A DNA stretch of 64,000 bases from Dallia pectoralis (GCA_029465975.1 CM055738.1:6130833-6194832), one strand, 5' to 3'; shown: positions 21,962-36,500, counted from the first letter of the stretch. Numbers and translations are program-made. The notes: generated by a model from the sequence alone, not told the origin.

Positions 21962-24900
21962 GGGAGGATACTAGGGTGGATATTAGGGTGGATAATAGGG
22001 TGGATATTAGGGTGGATATAAGGGTGGATATTAGGGTGGATAATAGGGTGGATATTAGGGTGGATATTAGGGTGGATATTAGGGTGGATACTAGGGTGGA
22101 TACTAGGGTGGATAATAGGGTGGATATTAGGGTGGATATATATTAGGGTGGATATTAGGGTGGATATTAGGGTGGATACTAGGGTGGATATTAGGGTGGA
22201 TATTAGGGTGGATACTAGGGTGGATATTAGGGTGGATAATAGGGTGGATATTAGGGTGGATATAAGGGTGGATATTAGGGTGGATAATAGGGTGGATATT
22301 AGGGTGGATATTAGGGTGGATATTAGGGTGGATACTAGGGTGGATACTAGGGTGGATAATAGGGTGGATATTAGGGTGGATATAAGGGTGGATATTAGGG
22401 TGGATAATAGGGTGGATATTAGGGTGGATACTAGGGTGGATATTAGGGTGGATACTAGGGTGGATACTAGGGTGGATACTAGGGTGGATACTAGGGTGGA
22501 TATTAGGGTGGATACTAGGGTGGATACTAGGGTATATACTAGGGTGGATAATAGGGTGGATACTAGGGTGGATATTAGGGTGGATACTAGGGTGGATACT
22601 AGGGTGGATACTAGGGTGGATACTAGGGTGGATATTAGGGTGGATACTAGGGTGGATACTAGGGTGGATACTAGGGTGGATATTAGGGTGGATAATAGGG
22701 TGGATACTAGGGTGCATATTAGGGTGGATACTAGGGTGGATACTAGGGTGGATACTAGGGTGGATACTAGGGTGGATATCAGGGTGGATACTAGGGTGGA
22801 TATTAGGGTGGATACTAGGGTGGATACTAGGGTGGATACTAGGGTGGATACTAGGGTGGATATTAGGGTGGATACTAGGGTGGATACTAGGGTGGATACT
22901 AGGGTGGATACTAGGGTGGATACTAGGGTGGATATTAGGGTGGATATAGGGTGGATAATAGGGTGGATACTAGGGTGGATATTAGGGTGGATATTAGGGT
23001 GGATACTAGGGTGGATACTAGGGTGGATACTAGGGTGGATACTAGGGTGGATACTAGGGATATTAGGGTGGATAATAGGGTGGATATTAGGGTGGATATA
23101 AGGGTGGATATTAGGGTGGATAATAGGGTGGATATTAGGGTGGATATTAGGGTGGATACTAGGGTGGATACTAGGGTGGATACTAGGGTGGATACTAGGG
23201 TGGATAATAGGGTGGATACTAGGGTGGATACTAGGGTGGATACTAGGGTGGATATTAGGGTGGATATTAGGGTGGATATTAGGGTGGATACTAGGGTGGA
23301 TACTAGGGTGGATACTAGGGTGGATACTAGGGTGGATACTAGGGTGGATATTAGGGTGGATATTAGGGTGGATATTAGGGATATTAGGATACTAGGTGGA
23401 TACTAGGGTGGATACTAGGGTGGATATTAGGGTGGATACTAGGGTGGATACTAGGGTGGATACTAGGGTGGATATTAGGGTGGATACTAGGGTGGATACT
23501 AGGGTGGATACTAGGGTGGATACTAGGGTGGATACTAGGGTGGATACTAGGGTGGATATTAGGGTGGATATTAGGGTGGATACTAGGGTGGATACTAGGG
23601 TGGATATTAGGGTGGATACTAGGGTGGATACTAGGGTGGATATTAGGGTGGATAATAGGGTGGATACTAGGTGGATACTAGGGTGGATACTAGGGTGGAT
23701 ATTAGGTGGATACTAGGTGGATATTAGGTGGATACTAGGGTGGATATTAGGGTGGATACTAGGGTGGATACTAGGGTGGATACTAGGTGGATACTAGGGT
23801 GGATACTAGGATATTAGTGGATACTAGGATATAGGGTGGATATTAGGGTGGATACTAGGGTGGATACTAGGGTGGATACTAGGGTGGATATTAGGGTGGA
23901 TACTAGGGTGGATACTAGGGTGGATACTAGGGTGGATATTAGGGTGGATACTAGGGTGGATACTAGGGTGGATACTAGGGTGGATACTAGGGTGGATACT
24001 AGGGTGGATATTAGGGTGGATATAAGGGTGGATATTAGGGTGGATAATGGGTGGATACTAGGGGATATTAGGGTGATACTAGGGTGGATACTAGGGTGGA
24101 TACTAGGGTGGATACTAGGGTGGATATTAGGGTGGATATTAGGGTGGATACTAGGGTGGATACTAGGGTGGATAATAGGGTGGATATTAGGGTGGATATT
24201 AGGGTGGATATAGGGTGGATATTAGGGTGGATAATAGGATGGATACTAGGGTGGATATTAGGGTGGATACTAGGGTGGATACTAGGGTGGATATTAGGGT
24301 GGATAATAGGGTGGATATTAGGGTGGATACTAGGGTGGATACTAGGGTGGATACTTAGGGTGGATACTAGGGTGGATACTAGGGTGGATACTAGGGTGGA
24401 TATTAGGGTGGATATAGGGTGGATATTAGGGTGGATAATAGGGTGGATACTAGGGTGGATATTAGGGTGGATACTAGGGTGGATACTAGGGTGGATACTA
24501 GGGTGGATACTAGGGTGGATACTAGGGTGGATATTAGGGTGGATATTAGGGTGGATACTAGGGTGGATACTAGGGTGGATACTAGGGTGGATAATAGGGT
24601 GGATATTAGGGTGGATATAAGGGTGGATATTAGGGTGGATAATAGGATGGATACTAGGGTGGATATTAGGGTGGATACTAGGGTGGATACTAGGGTGGAT
24701 ATTAGGGTGGATAATAGGGTGGATATTAGGGTGGATACTAGGGTGGATATTAGGGATACTAGGGTGGATATTAGGGTGGATACTAGGGTGGATACTAGGG
24801 TGGATACTAGGGTGGATACTAGGGTGGATAATAGGGTGGATATTAGGGTGGATACTAGGGTGGATACTAGGGTGGATACTAGGGTGGATACTAGGGTGGA

Positions 24901-27857
24901 TATTAGGGTGGATAATAGGATGGATACTAGGGTGGATATTAGGGTGGATACTAGGGTGGATACTAGGGTGGATACTAGGGTGGATAATAGGGTGGATATT
25001 AGGGTGGATACTAGGGTGGATATTAGGGTGGATACTAGGGTGGATACTAGGGTGGATACTAGGGTGGATACTAGGGTGGATACTAGGGTGGATACTAGGG
25101 TGGATACTAGGGTGGATATTAGGGTGGATATTAGGGTGGATATAAGGGTGGATATTAGGGTGGATAATAGGGTGGATATTAGGGTGGATATTAGGGTGGA
25201 TATTAGGGTGGATATTAGGGTGGATATAGGGTGGATATTAGGGTGGATACTAGGGTGGATATTAGGGTGGATACTAGGGTGGATATTAGGGTGGATATTA
25301 GGGTGGATATTAGGGTGGATACTAGGGTGGATACTAGGGTGGATATTAGGGTGGATACTAGGGTGGATATTAGGGTGGATACTAGGGTGGATACTAGGGT
25401 GGATACTAGGGTGGATATTAGGGTGGATACTAGGGTGGATACTAGGGTGGATATTAGGGTGGATAATAGGGTGGATACTAGGGTGGATATTAGGGTGGAT
25501 ACTAGGGTGGATACTAGGGTGGATACTAGGGTGGATACTAGGGTGGATACTAGGGTGGATACTAGGGTGGATACTAGGGTGGATACTAGGGTGGATACTA
25601 GGGTGGATACTAGGGTGGATACTAGGGTGGATACTAGGGTGGATACTAGGGTGGATACTAGGGTGGATATTAGGGTGGATACTAGGGTGGATACTAGGGT
25701 GGATACTAGGGTGGATACTAGGGTGGATACTAGGGTGGATATTAGGGTGGATATTAGGATATTAGGGTGGGTGGATATTAGGGTGGATATTAGGTGGATA
25801 TTAGGGTGGATATTAGGGTGGATATTAGGGTGGATATTAGGGTGGATACTAGGGTGGATATTAGGGTGGATACTAGGGTGGATATTAGGGTGGATACTAG
25901 GGTGGATATTAGGGTGGATACTAGGGTGGATACTAGGTGGATACTAGGGTGGATATTAGGGTGGATATAGGGTGGATACTAGGGTGGATATTAGGGTGGA
26001 TACTAGGGTGGATACTAGGGTGGATATTAGGGTGGATAGGGTGGATACTAGGGTGGATATTAGGGTGGATACTAGGGTGGATATTAGGGTGGATACTAGG
26101 ATATTAGGGTGGATATACTAGGGTGGATACTAGGGTGGATACTAGGGTGGATACTAGGGTGGATACTAGGGTGGATAATAGGGTGGATATTAGGGTGGAT
26201 ACTAGGGTGGATACTAGGGGTGGATACTAGGGTGGATACTAGGTGGATACTTAGGGTGGATAATAGGGTGGATATTAGGGTGGATACTAGGGTGGATACT
26301 AGGGTGGATACTAGGGTGGATAATAGGGTGGATATTAGGGTGGATACTATGGATATTAGGGTGGATACTAGGGTGGATACTAGGATACTAGGTGGATACT
26401 AGGGTGGATACTAGGGTGGATACTAGGGTGGATATTAGGGTGGATATTAGGGTGGATATATAGGGTGGATATGGATATAGGGTGGATATATTAGGGTGGA
26501 TATTAGGGTGGATATTAGGGTGGATATAGGGTGGATATTAGGGTGGATACTAGGGTGGATATTAGGGTGGATACTAGGGTGGATACTAGGGTGGATATTA
26601 GGGTGGATATTAGGGTGGATACTAGGGTGGATATTAGGGTGGATAATAGGGTGGATACTAGGGTGGATAATAGGGTGGATAATAGGGTGGATACTAGGGT
26701 GGATACTAGGGTGGATATTAGGGTGGATACTAGGGTGGATACTAGGGTGGATATTAGGGTGGATATTAGGGTGGATATTAGGGTGGATATTAGGGTGGAT
26801 ATTAGGGTGGATATTAGGGTGGATATTAGGGTGGATACTAGGGTGGATACTAGGGTGGATACTAGGGTGGATACTAGGGTGGATACTAGGGTGGATATTA
26901 GGGTGGATATAGGGTGGATATTAGGGGATAATAGGATAATTAGGGTGGATACTAGGGTGGATACTAGGGTGGATACTAGGGTGGATACTAGGGTGGATAT
27001 TAGGGTGGATATTAGGGTGGATACTAGGGTGGATATTGGAGGATACTAGGGTGGATACTAGGGTGGGGTGGATACTAGGGTGGATACTAGGGTGGATATT
27101 AGGGTGGATATAAGGGTGGATATTAGGGTGGATACTAGGATGGATACTAGGGTGGATATTAGGGTGGATACTAGGGTGGATACTAGGGTGGATATTAGGG
27201 TGGATATTAGGGTGGATATTAGGGTGGATATTAGGGTGGATATTAGGGTGGATACTAGGGTGGATATTAGGGTGGATATTAGGGTGGATATAAGGGTGGA
27301 TATTAGGGTGGATAATAGGGTGGATACTAGGGTGGATATTAGGGTGGATACTAGGGTGGATACTAGGGTGGATATTAGGGTGGATATTAGGGTGGATACT
27401 AGGGTGGATATTAGGGTGGATAATAGGGTGGATAATAGGGTGGATATTAGGGTGGATAATAGGGTGGATACTAGGGTGGATATAGGGTGGATATTAGGGT
27501 GGATAATAGGGTGGATATTAGGGTGGATACTAGGGTGGATACTAGGGTGGATACTAGGGTGGATACTAGGGTGGATATTAGGGTGGATATTAGGGTGGAT
27601 ATTAGGGTGGATATTAGGGTGGATACTAGGGTGGATACTAGGGTGGATACTAGGGTGGATACTAGGGTGGATACTAGGGTGGATATTAGGGTGGATATTA
27701 GGGTGGATACTAGGGTGGATATTAGGGTGGATACTAGGGTGGATATTAGGGTGGATACTAGGGTGGATATTAGGGTGGATATTAGGGTGGATATTAGGGT
27801 GGATACTAGGGTGGATACTAGGGTGGATATTAGGGTGGATATTAGGGTGGATATTAT
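21962..27857. repeat. 12-bp satellite (ggtggataYtag), 5.9 kb, about 490 copies
   Basis: Units are ggtggatactag, ggtggatattag, ggtggataatag and ggtggatataag in tandem. Variant order repeats: blocks with an aggatgg variant occur at 24236, 24644 and 24917, embedded in similar variant strings, so there is higher-order structure. Units lacking 1-4 bases cluster at 23380-24060, 25755-26110 and 26220-26530. Each gatattag unit plus the next ggt creates TTAGGG. Long Arg-Val-Asp and Gly-Trp-Ile frames (up to 448 codons) are artefacts of the 12-bp period. Confidence 0.98.
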
Positions 27858-28493
27858 TTGTAGGGTCCAAATGTCACCTGAAGTGTCGTTTAACAATTTG
27901 ACACACATCAAGTTAGAATGACCGGAGGAAAAGCATCTGAAGTCTGAAGAATGTCTGAAAGAGCTGCATTAAGAGAAGCGAAGTCCTCCGCGCAAAACGC
28001 TACGGCACAAATCCCAGCTCCTGCCGGGCACAGAGGGGAAAGCACTTTTCCTCAAATCGTCGACCGGTCTTGAAATTTTGTGTTTTTCCAGATGTTCTAA
28101 GCAAACAGCGCGGATCCCGGCTTCCGCTGGCATTTCCAGCTGTCCTGCCGGAGAACGGGAACATTCGGGGCCCTCACTGGAGACCAATTTGCAGCTCGGC
28201 GGATATCCCCGTTTCCCTCACCCAGAAAACTGCTTAATTGCTTTATTGTTAAGAGAAGAGCAGGGCCCCATGACTGGTCGGACGGAATCGGCTCTCGGGT
28301 GTTGTCGGGAAAGCGTTCCAGCTGGGCTTACGGTTTGTGCGTGCGTGCGTGTGCGTGAACTCAGTGTGCTAATATGTTAATGAGGTCTGCAGTTGACCTA
28401 TGTCCGAGAGCTGGCTGATTACAGGCGTTACGCCGCGTGCAACAATTACACTGAGCCACAGCCTGACGGTAATTTAACTTAGCACATCCTATA
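27858..28493. other. Spacer between two satellites
   Basis: About 640 bp of non-repetitive, moderately GC-rich DNA. Small open frames at 27969-28187 (minus) and 28078-28380 (plus) overlap each other and have no recognisable domain. A short gtgcgtgcgtgcgtg run is at 28337-28356. Confidence 0.5.
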
Positions 28494-31400
28494 CTGGTGG
28501 TGGTGTCTGTAGTGATGGTTATACTGGTGGTGGTGTCTGTGGTGATGGTTATACTGGTGGTGGTGGTGTCTGTGGTGATGGTTATACTGGTGGTGGTGTC
28601 TGTGGTGATGGTTATACTGGTGGTGGTGGTGTCTGTGGTGATGGTTATACTGGTGGTGGTGGTGTCTGTAGTGATGGTTATACTGGTGGTGGTGGTGTCT
28701 GTGGTGATGGTTATACTGGTGGTGGTGTGGTGATGGTTATACTGTGGTGATGGTTATACTGGTGGTGGTGTCTGTCTGGTGATGGTTATACTGGTGGTGG
28801 TGGTGTCTGTGGTGATGGTTATACTGGTGGTGGTGGTGTCTGTGGTGATGGTTATATGGTTATACTGGTGGTGGTGTCTGTAGGTGGTGGTGGTGGTGTC
28901 TGTAGTGATGGTTATACTGGTGGTGGTGTCTGTAGTGATGGTTATGGTGGTGGTGTCTGTGGTGATGGTTATACTGGTGGTGGTGGTGTGATGGTTATAC
29001 TGGTGGTGGTGTCTGTATGGGTTATACTGGTGGTGGTGGTGTCTGTAGTGATGGTTATACTGGTGGTGGTGTCTGTAGTGATGGTTATACTGGTGGTGGT
29101 GGTGTCTGTGGTGATGGTTATACTGGTGGTGGTGGTGTCTGTGGTGATGGTTATACTGGTGGTGGTGGTGTCTGTAGTGATGGTTATACTGGTGGTGGTG
29201 GTGTCTGTGGTGATGGTTATACTGGTGGTGGTGTCTGTGGTGATGGTTATACTGGTGGTGGTGGTGTCTGTATGATGGTTATACTGGTGGTGGTGTCTGG
29301 TGGTGGTGGTGTCTGTAGTGATGGTTATACTGGTGGTGGTGGTGTCTGTGGTGATGGTTATACTGGTGGTGGTGGTGTCTGTAGTGATGGTTATACTGGT
29401 GGTGGTGTCTGTGGTGATGGTTATACTGGTGGTGGTGGTGTCTGTGGTGATGGTTATACTGGTGGTGGTGTCTGTAGTGATGGTTATACTGGTGGTGGTG
29501 GTGTCTGTGGTGATGGTTATACTGGTGGTGGTGGTGTCTGTGGTGATGGTTATACTGGTGGTGGTGTCTGTGGTGATGGTTATACTGGTGGTGGTGGTGT
29601 CTGTAGTGATGGTTATACTGGTGGTGGTGGTGTCTGTGGTGATGGTTATACTGGTGGTGGTGGTGTCTGTGGTGATGGTTATACTGGTGGTGGTGTCTGT
29701 AGTGATGGTTATACTGGTGGTGGTGTCTGTGGTGATGGTTATACTGGTGGTGGTGTCTGTAGTGATGGTTATACTGGTGGTGGTGGTGTCTGTAGTGATG
29801 GTTATACTGGTGGTGGTGTCTGTAGTGATGGTTATACTGGTGGTGGTGTCTGTAGTGATGGTTATACTGGTGGTGGTGGTGTCTGTAGTGATGGTTATAC
29901 TGGTGGTGGTGTCTGTAGTGATGGTTATACTGGTGGTGGTGTGTCTGTGGTGATGGTTATACTGGTGGTGGTGGTGTCTGTAGTGATGGTTATACTGGTG
30001 GTGGTGTCTGTAGTGATGGTTATACTGGTGGTGGTGTCTGTGGTGATGGTTATACTGGTGGTGGTGTCTGTAGTGATGGGTTATGGTTACTGGTGGTGGT
30101 GGTGTCTGTGGTGATGGTTATACTGGTGGTGGTGTCTGTAGTGATGGTTATACTGGTGGTGGTGTCTGTAGTGATGGTTATACTGGTGGTGGTGTCTGTA
30201 GTGATGGTTATACTGGTGGTGGTGGTGTCTGTGGTGATGGTTATACTGGTGGTGGTGGTGTCTGTGGTGGTGATGGTTATACTGGTGGTGGTGTCTGTGT
30301 GATGGTTATACTGGTGGTGGTGGTGTCTGTGGTGATGGTTATACTGGTGGTGGTGTCTGTAGTGATGGTTATACTGGTGGTGGTGTCTGTAGTGATGGTT
30401 ATACTGGTGGTGGTGGTGTCTGTAGTGATGGTTATACTGGTGGTGGTGGTGTCTGTAGTGATGGTTATACTGGTGGTGGTGTCTGTAGTGATGGTTATAC
30501 TGGTGGTGTGGTGTCTGTGGTGATGGTTATACTGGTGGTGGTGTCTGTGTGATGGTTATACTGGTGGTGGTGTCTGTGGTGATGGTTATACTGGTGGTGG
30601 TGTCTGTGGTGATGGTTATACTGGTGGTGGTGTCTGTCTGGTGGTGGTGTCTGTAGTGATGGTTATACTGGTGGTGGTGTCTGTGGTGATGGTTATACTG
30701 GTGGTGGTGTCTGTGGTGATGGTTATACTGGTGGTGGTGGTGTCTGTGGTGATGGTTATACTGGTGGTGGTGGTGTCTGTAGTGATGGTTATACTGGTGG
30801 TGGTGTCTGTAGTGATGGTTATACTGGTGGTGGTGGTGTCTGTGATGGTTATACTGGTGGTGGTGGTGTCTGTATGATGGTTATACTGGTGGTGGTGTCT
30901 GTGGTGATGGTTATACTGGTGGTGGTGGTGTCTGTGGTGATGGTTATACTGGTGGTGGTGGTGTCTGTGGTGATGGTTATACTGGTGGTGGTGTCTGTGG
31001 TGATGGTTATACTGGTGGTGGTGTCTGTGGTGATGGTTATACTGGTGGTGGTGTCTGTAGTGATGGTTATACTGGTGGTGGTGGTGTCTGTAGTGATGGT
31101 TATACTGGTGGTGGTGTCTGTGGTGATGGTTATACTGGTGGTGGTGGTGTCTGTGGTGATGGTTATACTGGTGGTGGTGTCTGTGGTGATGGTTATACTG
31201 GTGGTGGTGTCTGTGGTGATGGTTATACTGGTGGTGGTGTCTGTGGTGATGGTTATATACTGGTGGTGGTGGTGTCTGTAGTGATGGTCTGGTGGTGGTG
31301 TCTGTAGTGATGGTTATACTGGTGGTGGTGGTGTCTGTAGTGATGGTTATACTGGTGGTGGTGTCTGTGGTGATGGTTATACTGGTGGTGGTGGTGTCTG

Positions 31401-32728
31401 TAGTGATGGTTATACTGGTGGTGGTGTCTGTAGTGATGGTTATACTGTGGTGATGGTTATACTGGTGGTGGTGTCTGTAGTGATGGTTATACTGGTGGTG
31501 GTGTCTGTGGTGATGGTTATACTGGTGGTGGTGGTGTCTGTGGTGATGGTTATACTGGTGGTGGTGGTGTCTGTGGTGATGGTTATACTGGTGGTGGTGG
31601 TGTCTGTGGTGATGGTTATACTGGTGGTGGTGTCTGTGTCTGTGTGATGGTTATACTGGTGGTGGTGTCTGTAGTGATGGTTATACTGGTGGTGGTGTGT
31701 CTGTAGTGATGGTTATACTGGTGGTGGTGGTGTGTAGTGATGGTTATACTGGTGGTGGTGTCTGTAGTGATGGTTATACTGGTGGTGGTGGTGTCTGTAG
31801 TGATGGTTATACTGGTGGTGGTGGTGTCTGTAGTGATGGTTATACTGGTGGTGGTGGTGTCTGTAGTGATGGTTATACTGGTGGTGGTGGTGTCTGTAGT
31901 GATGGTTATACTGGTGGTGGTGTCTGTGGTGATGGTTATACTGGTGGTGGTGGTGTCTGTAGTGATGGTTATACTGGTGGTGGTGTCTGTAGTGATGGTT
32001 ATACTGGTGGTGGTGTCTGTGGTGATGGTTATACTGGTGGTGGTGGTGTCTGTGGTGATGGTTGGTGTCTGTGGTGATGGTTACTGGTGGTGGTGGTGTC
32101 TGTAGTGATGGTTATACTGGTGGTGGTGGTGTCTGTGGTGATGGTTATACTGGTGGTGGTGGTGTCTGTAGTGATGGTTATACTGGTGGTGGTGTCTGTG
32201 GTGATGGTTATACTGGTGGTGGTGTCTGTAGTGATGGTTATACTGGTGGTGGTGTCTGTGGATGGTTATACTGGTGGTGGTGTCTGTAGTGATGGTTATA
32301 CTGGTGGTGGTGTCTGTGGTGATGGTTATACTGGTGGTGGTGTCTGTAGTGATGGTTATACTGGTGGTGGTGGTGTCTGTGGTGATGGTTATACTGGTGG
32401 TGGTGGTGTCTGTGGTGATGGTTATACTGGTGGTGGTGTCTGTCTGTAGTGATGGTTATACTGGTGGTGGTGTCTGTAGTGATGGTTATACTGGTGGTGG
32501 TGGTGTCTGTGGTGATGGTTATACTGGTGGTGGTGGTGTCTGTGATGGTTATACTGGTGGTGGTGTCTGTAGTGATGGTTATACTGGTGGTGGTGGTGTC
32601 TGTGGTGATGGTTATACTGGGTGGTGGTGGTGTCTGTAGTGATGGTTATACTGGTGGTGGTGGTGTCTGTAGTGATGGTTATACTGGTGGTGGTGTCTGT
32701 GGTGATGGTTATACTGGTGGGGGTGGTA
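28494..32728. repeat. 30/33-bp G/T-rich satellite, 4.2 kb, about 135 copies
   Basis: The unit is ggtgatggttatactggtgg followed by tggtgtctgt (30 bp) or one extra ggt (33 bp). A second variable site gives gtagtgatgg versus gtggtgatgg. Irregular truncated units occur around 28725-29030, 30240-30310, 30490-30650 and 32050-32080. The + strand is G/T-rich with only about two C per unit. In-frame translations (GGGVCGDGYT and VVSVVMVIL) are artefacts. Confidence 0.98.
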
Positions 32729-33544
32729 TTAGGATAATGAGAAAAGTTCACTCAAAGTCCAACCTCAAATTCTATCTTCAGCAGAGCACACAAAGCCGCT
32801 GAAATGTCACATCCAGCCGCCGGAGAGAATGGCGAGGTAATGGGTTCAAAAGTTCACCCAGCCTTCACTCAGTACCGGCCCTGCATGCCACCTTCATTTG
32901 GTACACCCCGATACTTTGAAACGCCAAGCAAGCGGGTCTTTCGTTCACCTTTTGAAATCGACCCGTGAGAGTAAAGAACTCCGCGGGGAATACCAACTAA
33001 GGCCACGTCAAAAGGACCCGTCTTTCCGCGTCTTCTCCGGTGGATTCGTAAAGCTGATCCGGGGCGACTCAATGAAAACGAGGGGTGACACGGTATGCGC
33101 CGCCCCCCCCCCCGCTCCGACACAATGGTTGTTCCCGTCACAGAAGACACCATAAAATCAATTGCTTCACCTGAAACCCTGAACGCCACTGGGGCATTCA
33201 AGTGTCACTGAAGTGTCCGCTGTCTCCTGCGAACGGTTAAGCTCTTACTTGCACAAAAAACAGGATTTCTTGCAGCCAATCGGATTGGGCCGTTCTTTTC
33301 ACTTCCAACCCGCTCTTCTCTCCTCTTATTTGTTCTCTCGCCGTTGCCAGAGAAAGCCGTCGTGTCTAGAAGCAGCTCAGTGAAAACCTGCCTGCGTCTC
33401 TTTTTCCGTTGACATCTGGTTGGGACGCATTTCCTTCACGCATTTGCTTTAACTCAGGACAGTGGAGGACAAGTCGAGGCGTCACGATGTTATGAAGACA
33501 TTTCAGCCAGCCTTGAAATCCTCCCCCATCCATTGGCTGAATGT
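32729..33544. other. Spacer between two satellites
   Basis: About 815 bp of unique-looking DNA with an 11-base poly-C tract at 33103-33113. Two overlapping open frames on opposite strands (32869-33201 and 32898-33155) have no recognisable domain. Confidence 0.5.
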
Positions 33545-36500
33545 GTATGTGTCCATCTATATAGTCTGTATGTGTCCATCTATATAGTCTGTATGTGTCC
33601 ATCTATATAGTCTGTATGTGTCCATCTATATAGTCTGTATGTGTCCATCTATATAGTCTGTATGTGTCCATCTATATAGTCTGTATGTGTCCATCTATAT
33701 AGTCTGTATGTGTCCATCTATATAGTCTGTATGTGTCCATCTATATAGTCTGTATGTGTCCATCTAGATAGTCTGTATCTGTATGTGTCCATCTATATAG
33801 TCTGTATGTGTCCATCTATATAGTCTGTATGTGTCCATCTATATAGTCTGTATGTGTCCATCTATATAGTCTGTATGTGTCCATCTATATAGTCTGTATG
33901 TGTCCATCTATATAGTCTGTATGTGTCCATCTATATAGTCTGTATGTGTCCATCTATATAGTCTGTATGTGTCCATCTATATAGTCTGTATATCTATATA
34001 GTCTGTATGCTGTATGTGTCCATCTATATAGTCTGTATGTGTCCATCTATATAGTCTGTATGTGTCCATCTATATAGTCTGTATGTGTCCATCTATATAG
34101 TCTGTATGTGTCCATCTATATAGTCTGTATGTGTCCATCTATATAGTCTGTATGTGTCCATCTATATAGTCTGTATGTGTCCATCTATATAGTCTGTATG
34201 TGTCCATCTATATAGTCTGTATGTGTCCATCTATATAGTCTGTATGTGTCCATCTATATAGTCTGTATGTGTCCATCTATATAGTCTGTATGTCCATCTA
34301 TATAGTCTGTATGTGTCCATCTATATAGTCTGTATGTGTCCATCTATATAGTCTGTATGTGTCCATCTATATAGTCTGTATGTGTCCATCTATATAGTCT
34401 GTATGTGTCCATCTATATAGTCTGTATGTGTCCATCTATATAGTCTGTATGTGTCCATCTATATAGTCTGTATGTGTCCATCTATATAGTCTGTATGTGT
34501 CCATCTATATAGTCTGTATGTGTCCATCTATATAGTCTGTATGTGTCCATCTATATAGTCTGTATGTGTCCATCTATATAGTCTGTATGTGTCCATCTAT
34601 ATAGTCTGTATGTGTCCATCTATATAGTCTGTATGTGTCCATCTATATAGTCTGTATGTGTCCATCTATATATCTATATAGTCTGTATGTGTCCATCTAT
34701 ATCTGTAGTGTGTCCATCTATATAGTCTGTATGTGTCTCTATATAGTCTGTATGTGTCATCTATATAGTCTGTATGTGTCCATCTATATAGTCTGTATGC
34801 GTCCATCTATATAGTCTGTATGTGTCCATCTATATAGTCTGTATCTATATAGTCTGTCCATCTATATAGTCTGTATGTGTCTGTATGTGTCCATCTATAT
34901 AGTCTGTATGTGTCCATCTATATAGTCTGTATGTCCATCTATATAGTCTGTATGTGTCCATCTATATAGTCTGTATGTGTCCATCTATATAGTCTGTATG
35001 TGTCCATCTATATAGTCTGTATGTCTGTATGTGTCCATCTATATAGTCTGTATGTCTGTCCCATCTATATAGTCTGTATGTGTCTGTATGTGTCCATCTA
35101 TATAGTCTGTATGTGTCCATCTATAGTCTGTATGTCCATCTATATAGTCTGTATGTGTCCATCTATATAGTCTGTATGTGTCCATCTATATAGTCTGTAT
35201 GTGTCCATCTATATAGTCTGTATGTGTCCATCTATATAGTCTGTATGTGTCCATCTATATAGTCTGTATGTGTCCATCTATATAGTCTGTATGTGTCCAT
35301 CTATATAGTCTGTATATCTATATAGTCTGTATGTGTCCATCTATATAGTCTGTATGTGTCCATCTATATAGTCTGTATGTGTCCATCTATATAGTCTGTA
35401 TGTGTCCATCTATATAGTCTGTATGTGTCCATCTATATAGTCTGTATGTGTCCATCTATATAGTCTGTATGTGTCCATCTATATAGTCTGTATGTGTCCA
35501 TCTATATAGTCTGTATGTGTCCATCTATATAGTCTGTCTGTATGTGTCCATCTATATAGTCTGTATGTGTCCATCTATATAGTCTGTATGTGTCCATCTA
35601 TATAGTCTGTATGTGTCCATCTATATAGTCTGTATGTGTCCATCTATATAGTCTGTATGTGTCCATCTATATAGTCTGTATGTGTCCATCTATATAGTCT
35701 GTATGTGTCCATCTATATAGTCTGTATGTGTCCATCTATATAGTCTGTATGTGTCCATCTATATAGTCTGTATGTGTCCATCTATATAGTCTGTATGTGT
35801 CCATCTATATAGTCTGTATGTGTCCATGTGTCCATCTATATAGTCTGTATATATATAGTCTGTATGTCTGTCTGTATGTGTCCATCTATATAGTCTGTAT
35901 GTGTCCATCTATATAGTCTGTATGTGTCTGTATGTGTCCATCTATATAGTCTGTATGTGTCCATCTATATAGTCTGTATGTGTCCATCTATATAGTCTGT
36001 ATGTGTCCATCTATATAGTCTGTATGCGTACATGTATATAGTCTGTATGCATCTATATAGTCCATCTATATAGTCTGTATGTGTCCATCTATATAGTCTG
36101 TATGTGTCCATCTATATAGTCTGTCTGTATGTGTCCATCTATATAGTCTGTATGTGTCCATCTATATAGTCTGTATGTGTCCATCTATATAGTCTGTATG
36201 TGTCCATCTATATAGTCTGTATGTGTCCATCTATATAGTCTGTATGTGTCCATCTATATAGTCTGTATGTGTCCATCTATATAGTCTGTATGTGTCCATC
36301 TATATAGTCTGTATGTGTCCATCTATATAGTCTGTATGTGTCCATCTATATAGTCTGTATGTGTCCATCTATATAGTCTGTATGTGTCCATCTATATAGT
36401 CTGTATGTGTCCATGTATATAGTCTGTATGTGTCCATCTATATAGTCTGTATGTGTCCATCTATATAGTCTGTATGTGTCCATCTATATAGTCTGTATGT

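Noticed and set aside
21962..27857. True interstitial telomere (TTAGGG)n
   Set aside because: TTAGGG occurs at most once per 12-bp unit and never in uninterrupted hexamer tandem, so it is not a telomere fusion relic.
21955..27921. Long open frames made of RVDIRVDT or WILGWILG repeats
   Set aside because: They follow automatically from a 12-bp unit without stops. The reading frame changes freely at indels and there is no start context, unique domain or codon pattern. Treated as satellite.
28497..32802. Frames encoding GGGVCGDGYT or VVSVVMVIL repeats that look collagen- or membrane-like
   Set aside because: A 30/33-bp unit is stop-free in more than one frame. The frames begin and end at irregular units rather than at gene signals.
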